From the NCBI RefSeq assembly GCF_025210165.1, contig NZ_JAOASI010000039.1, forward strand, positions 62,001-126,000: a DNA stretch of 64,000 nt, given 5' to 3'. The notes beneath the pieces were generated by a model, which searched no databases, had not been told where the DNA came from, and saw only the letters and a program-made list of their open reading frames with translations. The translations under genes were made by a program, and so were the position numbers. This document shows, in pieces, positions 26,223 to 33,687 of this stretch (position 1 is its first letter; each line of letters begins with the position of its first letter). This DNA is from Tepidibacter sp. GTDB lineage: Bacteria > Bacillota > Clostridia > Peptostreptococcales > Peptostreptococcaceae.

Positions 26223-27079
26223 TATATAATCAATCTCCTTTTCTTCATAATCTGAACTATTGTTTCAAGAGATTTTATTATTTCTTCCAGATTCGACACA
26301 TATAATCTATCATAATAGCTAGTTTTGCTAATTTTAAGTTCTTCTAAAGCAGTCTCCATATGCTTTTTTGATAATTCAAATCTAATTGCATCCCATTGTT
26401 TATCTGTAATCCTTCTTATAGTTTTATTAATTAAAGATAATATATTGTTACAAAGTTTATCTGGATAATTATGTTCACTTACAACTAATCCATCATAATC
26501 TTTACTATTTTTTAGTTTGGTTAAACAGTCTCTTGCATTCCAAAAAATCGGTCCATTCATTTCCCATGAATTTCTTTTCAATTCCCCTTCACTCATACCA
26601 AAACTAACTCCATATCTGACTTTAAATGGACGTAAATAAGACAATGTAATTATAAATAAATATACTATTTCGTTTCCAAATGGATATATAATTTGAATTT
26701 CATCACCTTGTGAAATAAAAAATTCTCTTTCATAGTTATAGCTATGCTTAATTGCCAAATTTAACTCTTTTACTTTTTTACTTAGTTCTAAATTAAACTT
26801 CTTATAATTCATTTCAGAAGATTTTATAATATCCATTGTAATAACAACATATTCTGTTGCAAGATCTTCCCCATCTTCTTCCAAAACATATTGTCCTCTT
26901 GATACATTTCTAATGACTCTACTTTTTTTTAATTTATATATAAGCCAACTTACAGTATTTCTTTTTATTTCTCCATAAACATCTTTATAAAAATCATTAA
27001 AATCATCAACACTAATTGTATCATATGAATCAAACCTTTTTTTTAGTTCATCAATATGTAACTTCTTAATATCACTCAA
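26222..27079 (-). CDS. Winged-helix protein fused to a SatD-like, cyclase-fold-like domain
   Basis: A 285-residue protein. Residues 1 to about 70 look like a winged helix ('NTVSWLIYKLKKSRVIRNVSRGQYVL', like the wHTH of AbiEi-type proteins). Residues about 75-205 are SatD-like with the cyclase-type series 'VVITMDIIKSSEM' (Asp), 'FFISQGDEIQII' (Gly-Asp-Glu), 'VRYGVSFGMSEGE' and 'MNGPIFWNARDCL'. The C-terminal 60 residues form a second helix-turn-helix-like segment. The start is a TTG at 27079 about 11 bases after AAAGGA. It overlaps the DUF3307 gene by one base. Two tandem operator-like repeats lie upstream, so it may repress its own operon and sense a nucleotide. This is a proposal, not a known function. 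Confidence 0.65.
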   Translation of the reverse strand: MSDIKKLHIDELKKRFDSYDTISVDDFNDFYKDVYGEIKRNTVSWLIYKLKKSRVIRNVSRGQYVLEEDGEDLATEYVVITMDIIKSSEMNYKKFNLELSKKVKELNLAIKHSYNYEREFFISQGDEIQIIYPFGNEIVYLFIITLSYLRPFKVRYGVSFGMSEGELKRNSWEMNGPIFWNARDCLTKLKNSKDYDGLVVSEHNYPDKLCNNILSLINKTIRRITDKQWDAIRFELSKKHMETALEELKISKTSYYDRLYVSNLEEIIKSLETIVQIMKKRRLII

Positions 27080-27129
27080 TATTTCTCACATCCTTTCTAC
27101 GAGTATAGTATCATAATTTTATTTTTCTC

Positions 27130-27184
27130 ACAAGGTTTTCCGGGTTTTAACCCGATACAAGGTTTTTCCGTGTTTTAACCCGAG
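27130..27184 (-). promoter_or_regulatory. Two tandem operator-like repeats over a likely promoter
   Basis: Two nearly identical 27-28 base direct repeats (27130-27156 and 27157-27184), each with ACAAGGTTTTCCG and the inverted repeat CGGGTT-TTAACCCG (CGTGTT in the second). On the minus strand a TTGTGA at the edge of the first repeat, 17 bases, then TACTAT fits a sigma-A promoter, so the repeats overlap or flank the -35 box. The obvious ligand is the winged helix of the first gene of the operon. Confidence 0.65.
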
Positions 27185-27211
27185 TCTAGATATTAAAATT
27201 TAATTCAAATA

Positions 27212-27291
27212 AAAAAATGATGCTCGTTGAAATATTAGATACTTTTTGTTAATATCAACCAAGTATCGGTATTTCAATGAGTATCATTTTT
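27212..27291 (+). repeat. Family-2 repeat, copy 3 (internally deleted, still foldable)
   Basis: An 80-base version: the outer arms (GATGCTCGTTGAAAT with ATTTCAATGAGTATC, and GATACTT with AAGTATC) are intact but the inner ~120 bases are gone. The junction GTTAATATCAAC closes the stem with a short new loop, so the deletion kept the hairpin. It begins 10 bases after the 3' end of cotSA, facing it. Confidence 0.88.
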
Positions 27292-27301
27292 CGCTTAGAA
27301 A

Positions 27302-28462
27302 CTATTTTTTATTATACTTCTTAGCAACCCCACCAAATAACCTCAGCAACCTATTAGCAATCACATTCCAATTATGATGCTCCTCAACAAATTTTCTTCC
27401 TTTCTTCCCCATCTCAATAGCCTTTTCTTCATTTTCTATAAAATATTTTATATACTTACTAAACTCATCTGGATTAGTATAATCATCAATTGCAAATCCA
27501 TTAACTCCTTGATTTATTACCTCTGCATTTCCTCCTCTGTTAGTAGTTATCATAGGAAGAGCACTTGCCATAGCTTCATAATGAACTCTCGCAAGAGGTT
27601 CTTGCCATTGAGATGTACACACGAACATATCCCCCATATTATAATACTTAGGTATTTCATCAGGAGTTAAAAATCCTGTGAATGCTATATTATCCTTAAG
27701 CTCTTTAGCCTCAGCTTGAAGATTTTTCACATAATCATCAGTCGCATTATTTCCATACCATTTACTTCCAACAAATATAAGTTTAGTATCTGGATAATCC
27801 TCAAGTACACTCTTCATAGCCTTTATCAAAACATCTGGACCCTTTTTCTTAGATAACCTTCCAACATATATTATAACCTTTGCATTATCTGCTACACCGT
27901 ATTTTTTCCTCATATCAATTCTATCTTTTAAAACACCCTCACTCCAAAATGGCTTTATAAGATTTAAATCAACCGCAGAATAAACTGCATTCATCTTTCC
28001 TCTAGCATTTGGATATGGATTTTGAACACCATTTGCTATAAATTCACTTACAGTACATATAAATTCCACTCTATCTATACATTCCTTAGCTCTTTTAGCA
28101 TCTATTTTTTTGGGTAAGAACATTTCATTATGAAGACTTAAGCTAAAAGGTGTATTAGGTAAATTGCTACTGAGTATTTTTATCCACTTAGGTCTATTAA
28201 ATACATGAACAAGATCAAATTCATCTGTAAGCCTTTCTTTTATATTATTTACATATTCAGCTTTTGTTCTTCCAGCAACCCTTATGTGAGTTATATTCCC
28301 ATTTTGCTCTTCATCTTTTAATTTATCATTTCTAAGGCTAAACACAGTTATATCATGATACTTTGATAAAATAGGAAGTAAATTAGTTATATATATTTGA
28401 ATAGCTCCACTAAGTATAGGTGGTACTGGTAGCTTTTCCGTACACACAAATGCAATTTTCAT
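27302..28462 (-). CDS. cotSA: Spore coat glycosyltransferase, CotSA type (GT4)
   Basis: A 386-residue GT-B enzyme. The N-terminal 'MKIAFVCTEKLPVPPILSGAIQ' carries the Gly-rich acceptor loop. The C-terminal half has 'VIIYVGRLSKKKGPDVLIKAM', 'VCTSQWQEPLARVHYEAMASALP' with the E-x7-E motif, and 'TTNRGGNAEVI'. It resembles CotSA of Bacillus, a coat-associated GT4. It is followed by two CotS-like genes upstream on the same strand with 13 and 11 base gaps, giving the familiar cotS-cotSA arrangement. It probably glycosylates coat or polysaccharide substrates on the forming spore. Part of its 3' end is copied at 24704-24740. Confidence 0.85.
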   Translation of the reverse strand: MKIAFVCTEKLPVPPILSGAIQIYITNLLPILSKYHDITVFSLRNDKLKDEEQNGNITHIRVAGRTKAEYVNNIKERLTDEFDLVHVFNRPKWIKILSSNLPNTPFSLSLHNEMFLPKKIDAKRAKECIDRVEFICTVSEFIANGVQNPYPNARGKMNAVYSAVDLNLIKPFWSEGVLKDRIDMRKKYGVADNAKVIIYVGRLSKKKGPDVLIKAMKSVLEDYPDTKLIFVGSKWYGNNATDDYVKNLQAEAKELKDNIAFTGFLTPDEIPKYYNMGDMFVCTSQWQEPLARVHYEAMASALPMITTNRGGNAEVINQGVNGFAIDDYTNPDEFSKYIKYFIENEEKAIEMGKKGRKFVEEHHNWNVIANRLLRLFGGVAKKYNKK

Positions 28463-28475
28463 ACATATCTCCTTC

Positions 28476-29468
28476 CTAGAATAAATCTTTTAATAAATTT
28501 ACCTTACTAAGCTCTAATTTCGTAATTAATTCTATCTTGTTAGCACTAACACTCTTATTCTTTTTATACAAGTTCTTAACATCTCCAAAGAACCAATGAG
28601 GATATAGTAAATCTATCTTTAATAATTCAAGCATTTGGGGAGATAGCTTATTGTACTTTTCATAATAAGATAAAGTCGTCTTTATTACATTCTCCTTCCA
28701 TCCGCCTCCCTTTTGCATCTTCTTTCCTATTATTTTTCTAAGATCTCTTATAACTAAATCATATGTTACTCCATCAAGGTCTATAACATAAGGACCATCT
28801 TTTGAATAAATAACATTTCCAACTCCATAATCCTGATGACATAAACTGAATTTATGAAGTTCATTATTACAAATATCAAAATAAGCTGATTTTTCAAGCA
28901 TTCCTATACTCATATCAGTAATCTCTATTATAGAATCTATATTTTCAAAATAAGCTTTATGAGAATTATTATTTAAATTATTAGAAGCCTGATCTTTCCA
29001 CTTTAGCATTCTTTTTTTCATAGATTCATATTGGCTCTGCCATTTTCCTATCTTTGATGATATTTTAGCATCTTCAGGAGATATATAACCTATAGAATCT
29101 ACATGAAACTGAGCAAGAGCCTCCATTGCAATTTTGAAATCCTCTGCTTTTCCAAAATGTAAGTCCTTTGATTCTATCCATTCATATACTACGAACAACT
29201 GCTCATTATATTCTGTTAAAGGTTCACTATCATTGTTTAAATATATACTTGGAACATGTCCGCCTTTATTTCGGATATATACTTGTGCATTTACAGAAAA
29301 TAGAGCTCTCTCCTTACTGTGTCTAAGTCTTTTAAGACAAGCTGTTTTTCCATTATAGTCAAACTTCCATATAGTTTTAAGCCCACTATTTTGAATTAAT
29401 TTAAACTCTTCTACTTCCATATCATACTTTAGTAAAACATCCTTAGCTAGTTGGTTTAAAGTTGACAT
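28476..29468 (-). CDS. cotS: CotS-family spore coat protein (kinase-like fold)
   Basis: A 330-residue member of the CotS/YutH/YsxE group, which has an APH/choline-kinase-like fold. 'CLKRLRHSKERALFSV' holds the Lys of the N-lobe. 'SLCHQDYGVGNVIY' is the catalytic loop (HxD...N), and 'YVIDLDGVTYDLVIRDL' carries the second metal Asp. Active-site residues are therefore kept, so phosphotransfer is possible, though no substrate is established for this family. It lies between cotSA and a paralogue, all with strong RBS. Confidence 0.85.
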   Translation of the reverse strand: MSTLNQLAKDVLLKYDMEVEEFKLIQNSGLKTIWKFDYNGKTACLKRLRHSKERALFSVNAQVYIRNKGGHVPSIYLNNDSEPLTEYNEQLFVVYEWIESKDLHFGKAEDFKIAMEALAQFHVDSIGYISPEDAKISSKIGKWQSQYESMKKRMLKWKDQASNNLNNNSHKAYFENIDSIIEITDMSIGMLEKSAYFDICNNELHKFSLCHQDYGVGNVIYSKDGPYVIDLDGVTYDLVIRDLRKIIGKKMQKGGGWKENVIKTTLSYYEKYNKLSPQMLELLKIDLLYPHWFFGDVKNLYKKNKSVSANKIELITKLELSKVNLLKDLF

Positions 29469-29479
29469 TTCTCTCCCCC

Positions 29480-30511
29480 CTACATTGGAATAATATCTTC
29501 AAAATTATTTATAATAGGTTCTACTGATTTTTCAATAGATATCATTTCCTTTAATCTCTTGATGTATTTTTGCTCTGTCCAAGTTTTTTCTCTTCTTTCA
29601 TAATATTTACTCATTATTCCTACGAATAAATGAGGGAATGTCAATGTAGGTTTTAATAGCTCCCACTGATACTTTTTCAAAGGATTTTGCTCATTGTAGC
29701 ATTTTAGTATCTTACTTGTGAGCTCTAAGTCCCATCCATCATTTTTTCTCTTCATTATCTTATTTAATATCTTCCTAATATCTCTAAGAGGTATATCAAT
29801 AGTCAATGAATCCGTATCTAATATATATAATCTTCCTGAATTTTCTAATATGCAGTTTCCAGCTGTAAAATCTTGATGGCAAAGACCTCCATTTTCCTCT
29901 ACTTCCTTAACCCAATCACTATAAGCTTCTTTATAGAATGCTTCTATTGAATTTTTTATTCTCTCATAAAAATGAGGATATTCTTTAAGTATAATCTTTC
30001 CAAACTCAGAATGTTCATCTTTATTAAGTTCCATATTATAGTATTTTTTTAATTTATTCATATCTTTTTCATACTTTTCTATCCAAAGTCCAAGATGTGT
30101 TCTAACTTTATAATCTTCTCTTGGGCTAAATCCTCTAGATGCCTTATGGAATCTAGCAAGTTCATGTATTATTCTTCTAACATTTTCATCACTTGAATAA
30201 TTTAGAGTAGATCCGTCAATTGCTTCACTAAGCACAAAGCATACTCCATCCTTTATAACATAATCATTTCCTGATTTAGTCTTTATTATATTAGGTATAT
30301 AAACTCCATTGCTATTTAAATGATTAACTGCATCTATAATAAAATCTAATGTTTTGTATGGAAAAGACTGCTTTTTAAGTATCTTATAACCATTATCTGT
30401 ATTTATCCACCAAACACCTTTTTTTCCTTTATAAGATTCTAATTTAATACCCTTAACAGTAATATCATATTCCTTTAAAACAGGAGTTATATCCTCACCT
30501 TTAACTGGCAT
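29480..30511 (-). CDS. CotS-family spore coat protein (kinase-like fold), paralogue
   Basis: A 343-residue paralogue of its neighbour. The N-lobe has 'GVWWINTDNGYKILKKQ', the catalytic loop is 'GLCHQDFTAGNCIL' (HxD...N), and the metal Asp is in 'YILDTDSLTIDIPLRDIRKIL'. 'FHKASRGFSPRED' is characteristic of the CotS group. It is first in the three-gene coat unit with AAGGAGGAG before the ATG; the terminator at 30559 isolates it from the gene upstream. It is probably transcribed in the mother cell late in sporulation. Confidence 0.85.
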   Translation of the reverse strand: MPVKGEDITPVLKEYDITVKGIKLESYKGKKGVWWINTDNGYKILKKQSFPYKTLDFIIDAVNHLNSNGVYIPNIIKTKSGNDYVIKDGVCFVLSEAIDGSTLNYSSDENVRRIIHELARFHKASRGFSPREDYKVRTHLGLWIEKYEKDMNKLKKYYNMELNKDEHSEFGKIILKEYPHFYERIKNSIEAFYKEAYSDWVKEVEENGGLCHQDFTAGNCILENSGRLYILDTDSLTIDIPLRDIRKILNKIMKRKNDGWDLELTSKILKCYNEQNPLKKYQWELLKPTLTFPHLFVGIMSKYYERREKTWTEQKYIKRLKEMISIEKSVEPIINNFEDIIPM

Positions 30512-30558
30512 ATGTTCTCCTCCTTAAATATAATGAATTTATAATAGATAAAATTAAT

Positions 30559-30574
30559 GGGGGCTTTCGCCCCC
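30559..30574 (-). terminator. Intrinsic terminator
   Basis: Compact GC hairpin GGGGGC-TTTC/GAAA-GCCCCC downstream of the small acidic gene, followed on the minus strand by an AT-rich stretch. Confidence 0.75.
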
Positions 30575-30597
30575 CTATATAGAGTTAAACTTAGTTT

Positions 30598-30846
30598 TTA
30601 AAATTCAACTTCTTCTTCCTCTTCTTCTTCAAATTCCTCTTGATTTGCCCAAGTTATTTTAACAGCATAAGATCCTTCTAATTCATCATTTTCATATTTT
30701 ACCTTATATACTAATTCTTTATCATCAGGAATTTCTACTTTTTCTCCCTCTATTTCAAGAATTTCTTTCATTAGTTTTGTATAATTTTCCTTTAAAAATG
30801 TATATAAGTCATGTTTACTTCCTATATATTTTTCTTGATATTTCAT
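30598..30846 (-). CDS. Small acidic protein
   Basis: An 82-residue protein. Residues 1-40 contain a mixed helix, residues 45-70 a pair of strands ('LVYKVKYENDELEGSYAVKITW') faintly like an amphi-Trp-type fold, and the C-terminus is a run of Glu (about eight in twelve residues). It has its own RBS (AAAGGGGGA) and terminator. Position between coat genes suggests a sporulation role; there is no firm family match. Confidence 0.55.
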   Translation of the reverse strand: MKYQEKYIGSKHDLYTFLKENYTKLMKEILEIEGEKVEIPDDKELVYKVKYENDELEGSYAVKITWANQEEFEEEEEEEVEF

Positions 30847-30916
30847 TTTATAATTCCCCCTTTAGATTGATTTGTAACTTATTTACTCTATATTATATGT
30901 TCTATATCAAATTGTG

Positions 30917-31858
30917 TTACTTTAAATGAAGATTTTTCATATATTTTATTTGCTCATATATACCTTTTTCTAGATCAAATTTGCATTTATATCCTAAGCA
31001 TTCCTTTATCTTACTTATATCAGAATACGTATCCTTTACATCTCCCTTTTCAGAATCTAAATAGTTTATATTAGCTTTTTTATCTATAATATCTTCTATT
31101 ATTTTTACTACATCTATAAGCTTTATTGGGCTTTGACTTCCAACATTGAATATATCTGATTTAACATTTGAATACGCAGCTTTTATATTTGCATCTACTA
31201 TATCATCTACATATGTGAAGTCTCTTCCCTGCTTACCATCTCCGTATATATATATTTCCTTATCATATAATATATTTTTTATAAATCTACTTATAGCCAT
31301 TTCTGGTCTTTGTCTTGGACCATAAACTGTAAAATATCTAAGAGATATAACTGGTAATCCATAGTTTTTACTATAAAGATCGCACAAATTTTCTGCTGCA
31401 AGCTTAGTAACTCCATATGGAGAATATGGTCTTGTTATTTGTGTTTCTTTCATAGGTATAGTATCTGTATTTCCATATACTGAAGATGATGAAGCATATA
31501 TTATCTTCTTTATATTAAAATTTTTAGATACTTCTAAAAGTTTTTGGGTTGCAGATATATTATTGTATATATATTCTTCAAAATCATACCCCCAGCTGCC
31601 TCTTACTCCAGGCTGACCTGCTTGATGGAATACATAATCTACATCTATATACTTTTTCAAATTACAGGTTACTAGATTTTCATTTACCAAATTGAATTTA
31701 TCATTTAACATTAATTTTTTTAAATTAAATTCTTTTATATCTTTAGAATAATAATCAGTAAAAGAATCTATCCCTATAATATCAAATCCTTCATCTAATA
31801 ATCTCTCACTTAAAGTAGATCCTATAAATCCTGCACATCCAGTTACAAGAGCTTTCAA
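30917..31858 (-). CDS. NAD-dependent nucleotide-sugar epimerase (YtcB/UDP-glucuronate 4-epimerase-like)
   Basis: A 313-residue extended SDR enzyme. 'LVTGCAGFIGSTLSERLL' binds NAD, 'YASSSSVYGNT' holds the catalytic Ser, 'YSPYGVTKLAAENL' the Tyr-x-x-x-Lys pair, and 'GPRQRPEMAI' and 'GRDFTYVDDIV' are typical of UDP-glucuronate or UDP-GlcNAc 4-epimerases. With ugd (21483) it could turn UDP-glucose into UDP-galacturonate. In Bacillus the homologous ytcB lies with ytcA (ugd), ytcC, cotSA and cotS, matching this neighbourhood. The start is a TTG at 31858 with AAGGGGGA upstream. Substrate is inferred from context. Confidence 0.85.
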   Translation of the reverse strand: MKALVTGCAGFIGSTLSERLLDEGFDIIGIDSFTDYYSKDIKEFNLKKLMLNDKFNLVNENLVTCNLKKYIDVDYVFHQAGQPGVRGSWGYDFEEYIYNNISATQKLLEVSKNFNIKKIIYASSSSVYGNTDTIPMKETQITRPYSPYGVTKLAAENLCDLYSKNYGLPVISLRYFTVYGPRQRPEMAISRFIKNILYDKEIYIYGDGKQGRDFTYVDDIVDANIKAAYSNVKSDIFNVGSQSPIKLIDVVKIIEDIIDKKANINYLDSEKGDVKDTYSDISKIKECLGYKCKFDLEKGIYEQIKYMKNLHLK

Positions 31859-32001
31859 GATATCAATCCCCCTTAAATTAAATATTTAATATACTTATAT
31901 GCTTTTATTTAAATCTTAGTTCAAAAAAAATATTGATTTTAATATCACATTTTTATTTGAACCTGAATAATATATATAAGTATAGAGAAGGAGGGGGTAT
32001 T

Positions 32002-32568
32002 ATGGATAATAAGTATAAACAAGAAAAGCGTATAACAACTATTATCACTAATACAGTTTGCGGTAAAAAAACGCAATTATGTCAAAATACTATAAGCTTA
32101 GACGTTGATGATATTGTACTACCTACTCAAATTCTAGGTTCTGCTATTAGAAATGCTAGTATTGAAGAGAGTAAAATCGTTGATATATCAAATGATTTTA
32201 TGTTAGTAAAAGTTATGGGAGAATTTGAAGTGCACGTTTGGTATGAAGAAAATGACAGTACAAATGTAGTAAAAACTTACGAAAAGTTCTCACAAAACAT
32301 ATCTATACCAGTATTTGAAGGTGTAGATTATTACGGAAAAAAAATACTGTGTAATCTTTCTAAAAAACCAGTATCATTAGGAGCAATGATTATAAATAAG
32401 AGTGGATGCCCTACTATTTCTGTAGAAGCAGAATATGAAATTAAAGTTGAAATAACAGGCGAGGCTCGTATTAACGTTTTATGCTATGTAGACGAAAAAG
32501 AACATACATGCGACAAGAAAAAATTAGATTTTTACTTTGATGATGATGATGACGATCATGATGATTAA
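32002..32568 (+). CDS. cotE: Outer spore coat protein CotE
   Basis: A 188-residue CotE-family morphogenetic protein. Family elements include 'ITTIITNTVCGKKTQLCQNT', 'LPTQILGSAIRNA', 'VKVMGEFEVHVWYEEND' and 'EITGEARINVLCYVDE'. The C-terminus is a run of Asp with His (DDDDDDHDD), as in other CotE proteins. CotE directs assembly of the outer coat in Bacillus. The ATG at 32002 follows GGAGGGGG; the ORF could extend to 31933 but without an RBS. It ends at a strong bidirectional terminator. Confidence 0.9.
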   Translation: MDNKYKQEKRITTIITNTVCGKKTQLCQNTISLDVDDIVLPTQILGSAIRNASIEESKIVDISNDFMLVKVMGEFEVHVWYEENDSTNVVKTYEKFSQNISIPVFEGVDYYGKKILCNLSKKPVSLGAMIINKSGCPTISVEAEYEIKVEITGEARINVLCYVDEKEHTCDKKKLDFYFDDDDDDHDD

Positions 32569-32572
32569 AAAT

Positions 32573-32604
32573 TAAGAGAGCATGTAATTACATGCTCTCT
32601 TTTA
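32573..32604. terminator. Bidirectional terminator, overlapping the 3' end of the opposing gene
   Basis: Hairpin TAAGAGAGCATG-TAAT-TACATGCTCTCTTTTA. It ends the cotE transcript. The last codons and stop of the opposing DnaB-like gene lie inside it. Confidence 0.85.
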
Positions 32605-33538
32605 TTCTTTCACTACAAAAATAATTATTCTTATAATAATAGTATAAAGTTTCTATTTTATAATCTAATCCACTTCTATTTTTTAGCAGTACAAAATCTA
32701 TTTTTCTAGGATATTGATTCTTAAATTCATGATATTTTCTTATTTTTTCAATATCAGTTCCATTTTTAAACTGCTCTGACATATTTTTTAATTGCAAATA
32801 TCCAACTACATCTGCTATATCCTCTATATCATATGTATCCTTAAAGCTATCATAGCTTAAGTGTTTAAAATATGAAGCTCTACTTTGAGATGATATACAT
32901 ATAATAGGTATATCTAGATTCTTTACCATATCCCTTAATTGAGTTAAATTATAGTCATTTCTTTGTTTATCATCAATTTTAATATCCAAAGATTTAATTG
33001 CTTGTATATAGTCTATTATTACAATAGGCTTTGTTTTTTTTGTTTTTCTATGATTCTCTATTGCATCTTTTATATGTTTTATTGAAAATTTGTAGTCGCA
33101 CTCAATAATGTGCATTCTTTGAGATACTTCTTCTTTATATCTATCTACTACTAATTTTAACGATTCTCTATCTATATCACCATAGTCTAAATTAAAGGAA
33201 TCAATTTTTTTATATCTTTTAGGATTTAATAAAAATAGATTTCTGCATAAGCTTTTATCTATAAGTTCTCTTTGCTTCATTTGGTATGAGAAAAATATAA
33301 CATCATGCCCTTGCTTACATATATTATCTCCTATTTGATTTAAAAAGTCTGTCTTTCCAAAATTACTCATGGCACCTAATACATAAAGCTGACTGGTTAT
33401 TCCTCCTCCTATCAATCTATCTATATTATTAAATCCTGTTGATACTTTAAATTTACCTCTATATTCATTAGTGTTATTTAAAATTTTATCTAGATAAGAA
33501 TTTATACTTTCATAATTAATCTTAGAACATCTACCCAT
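32588..33538 (-). CDS. Orphan DnaB-type RecA-fold ATPase
   Basis: A 316-residue protein corresponding to the C-terminal ATPase domain of DnaB replicative helicase. Walker A is 'LGAMSNFGKTDFLNQI' (about residues 54-69), Walker B 'PIVIIDYIQAIK', with a conserved His/Gln sensor-like 'ICISSQSR' afterwards. The DnaB N-terminal collar domain is absent; instead there are about 25 residues of linker-like sequence. A replicative helicase is usually 440 or more residues, so this is probably a specialised DnaB/RadA-like protein. A family-1 repeat sits right upstream. No phage genes are nearby. Function unknown. Confidence 0.75.
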   Translation of the reverse strand: MGRCSKINYESINSYLDKILNNTNEYRGKFKVSTGFNNIDRLIGGGITSQLYVLGAMSNFGKTDFLNQIGDNICKQGHDVIFFSYQMKQRELIDKSLCRNLFLLNPKRYKKIDSFNLDYGDIDRESLKLVVDRYKEEVSQRMHIIECDYKFSIKHIKDAIENHRKTKKTKPIVIIDYIQAIKSLDIKIDDKQRNDYNLTQLRDMVKNLDIPIICISSQSRASYFKHLSYDSFKDTYDIEDIADVVGYLQLKNMSEQFKNGTDIEKIRKYHEFKNQYPRKIDFVLLKNRSGLDYKIETLYYYYKNNYFCSERIKESM

Positions 33539-33552
33539 ATAACCCTCCTTAA

Positions 33553-33684
33553 ATCAAGTGAAACTTATCTTCAGGTGGAGTTTGTAACTCCATCTGAAGG
33601 TTAGTTGAACTTATCCAGAAGCTGTAGAGTTCTCATCTCCAACCTGAAGAAGATGGAGTCTTAGAACTCTTAGCTTTCGGATAA
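33553..33684 (-). repeat. Family-1 structured repeat, copy D (full length, inverted)
   Basis: Complete 132-base copy on the minus strand. It has the same order of 5' end, hairpin 1, GGATAAGTT linker, hairpin 2 (identical to copy C) and end. It begins 3 bases after the stop of the BTAD/AAA regulator gene, same direction, and ends just before the RBS of the DnaB-like gene, so it lies between two co-directional genes. Confidence 0.9.
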
Positions 33685-33687
33685 ACT

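Noticed and set aside
32588-33538. Prophage replication module around the DnaB-like gene
   Set aside because: No integrase, terminase, capsid or repressor genes lie nearby; its neighbours are cotE and a BTAD regulator.
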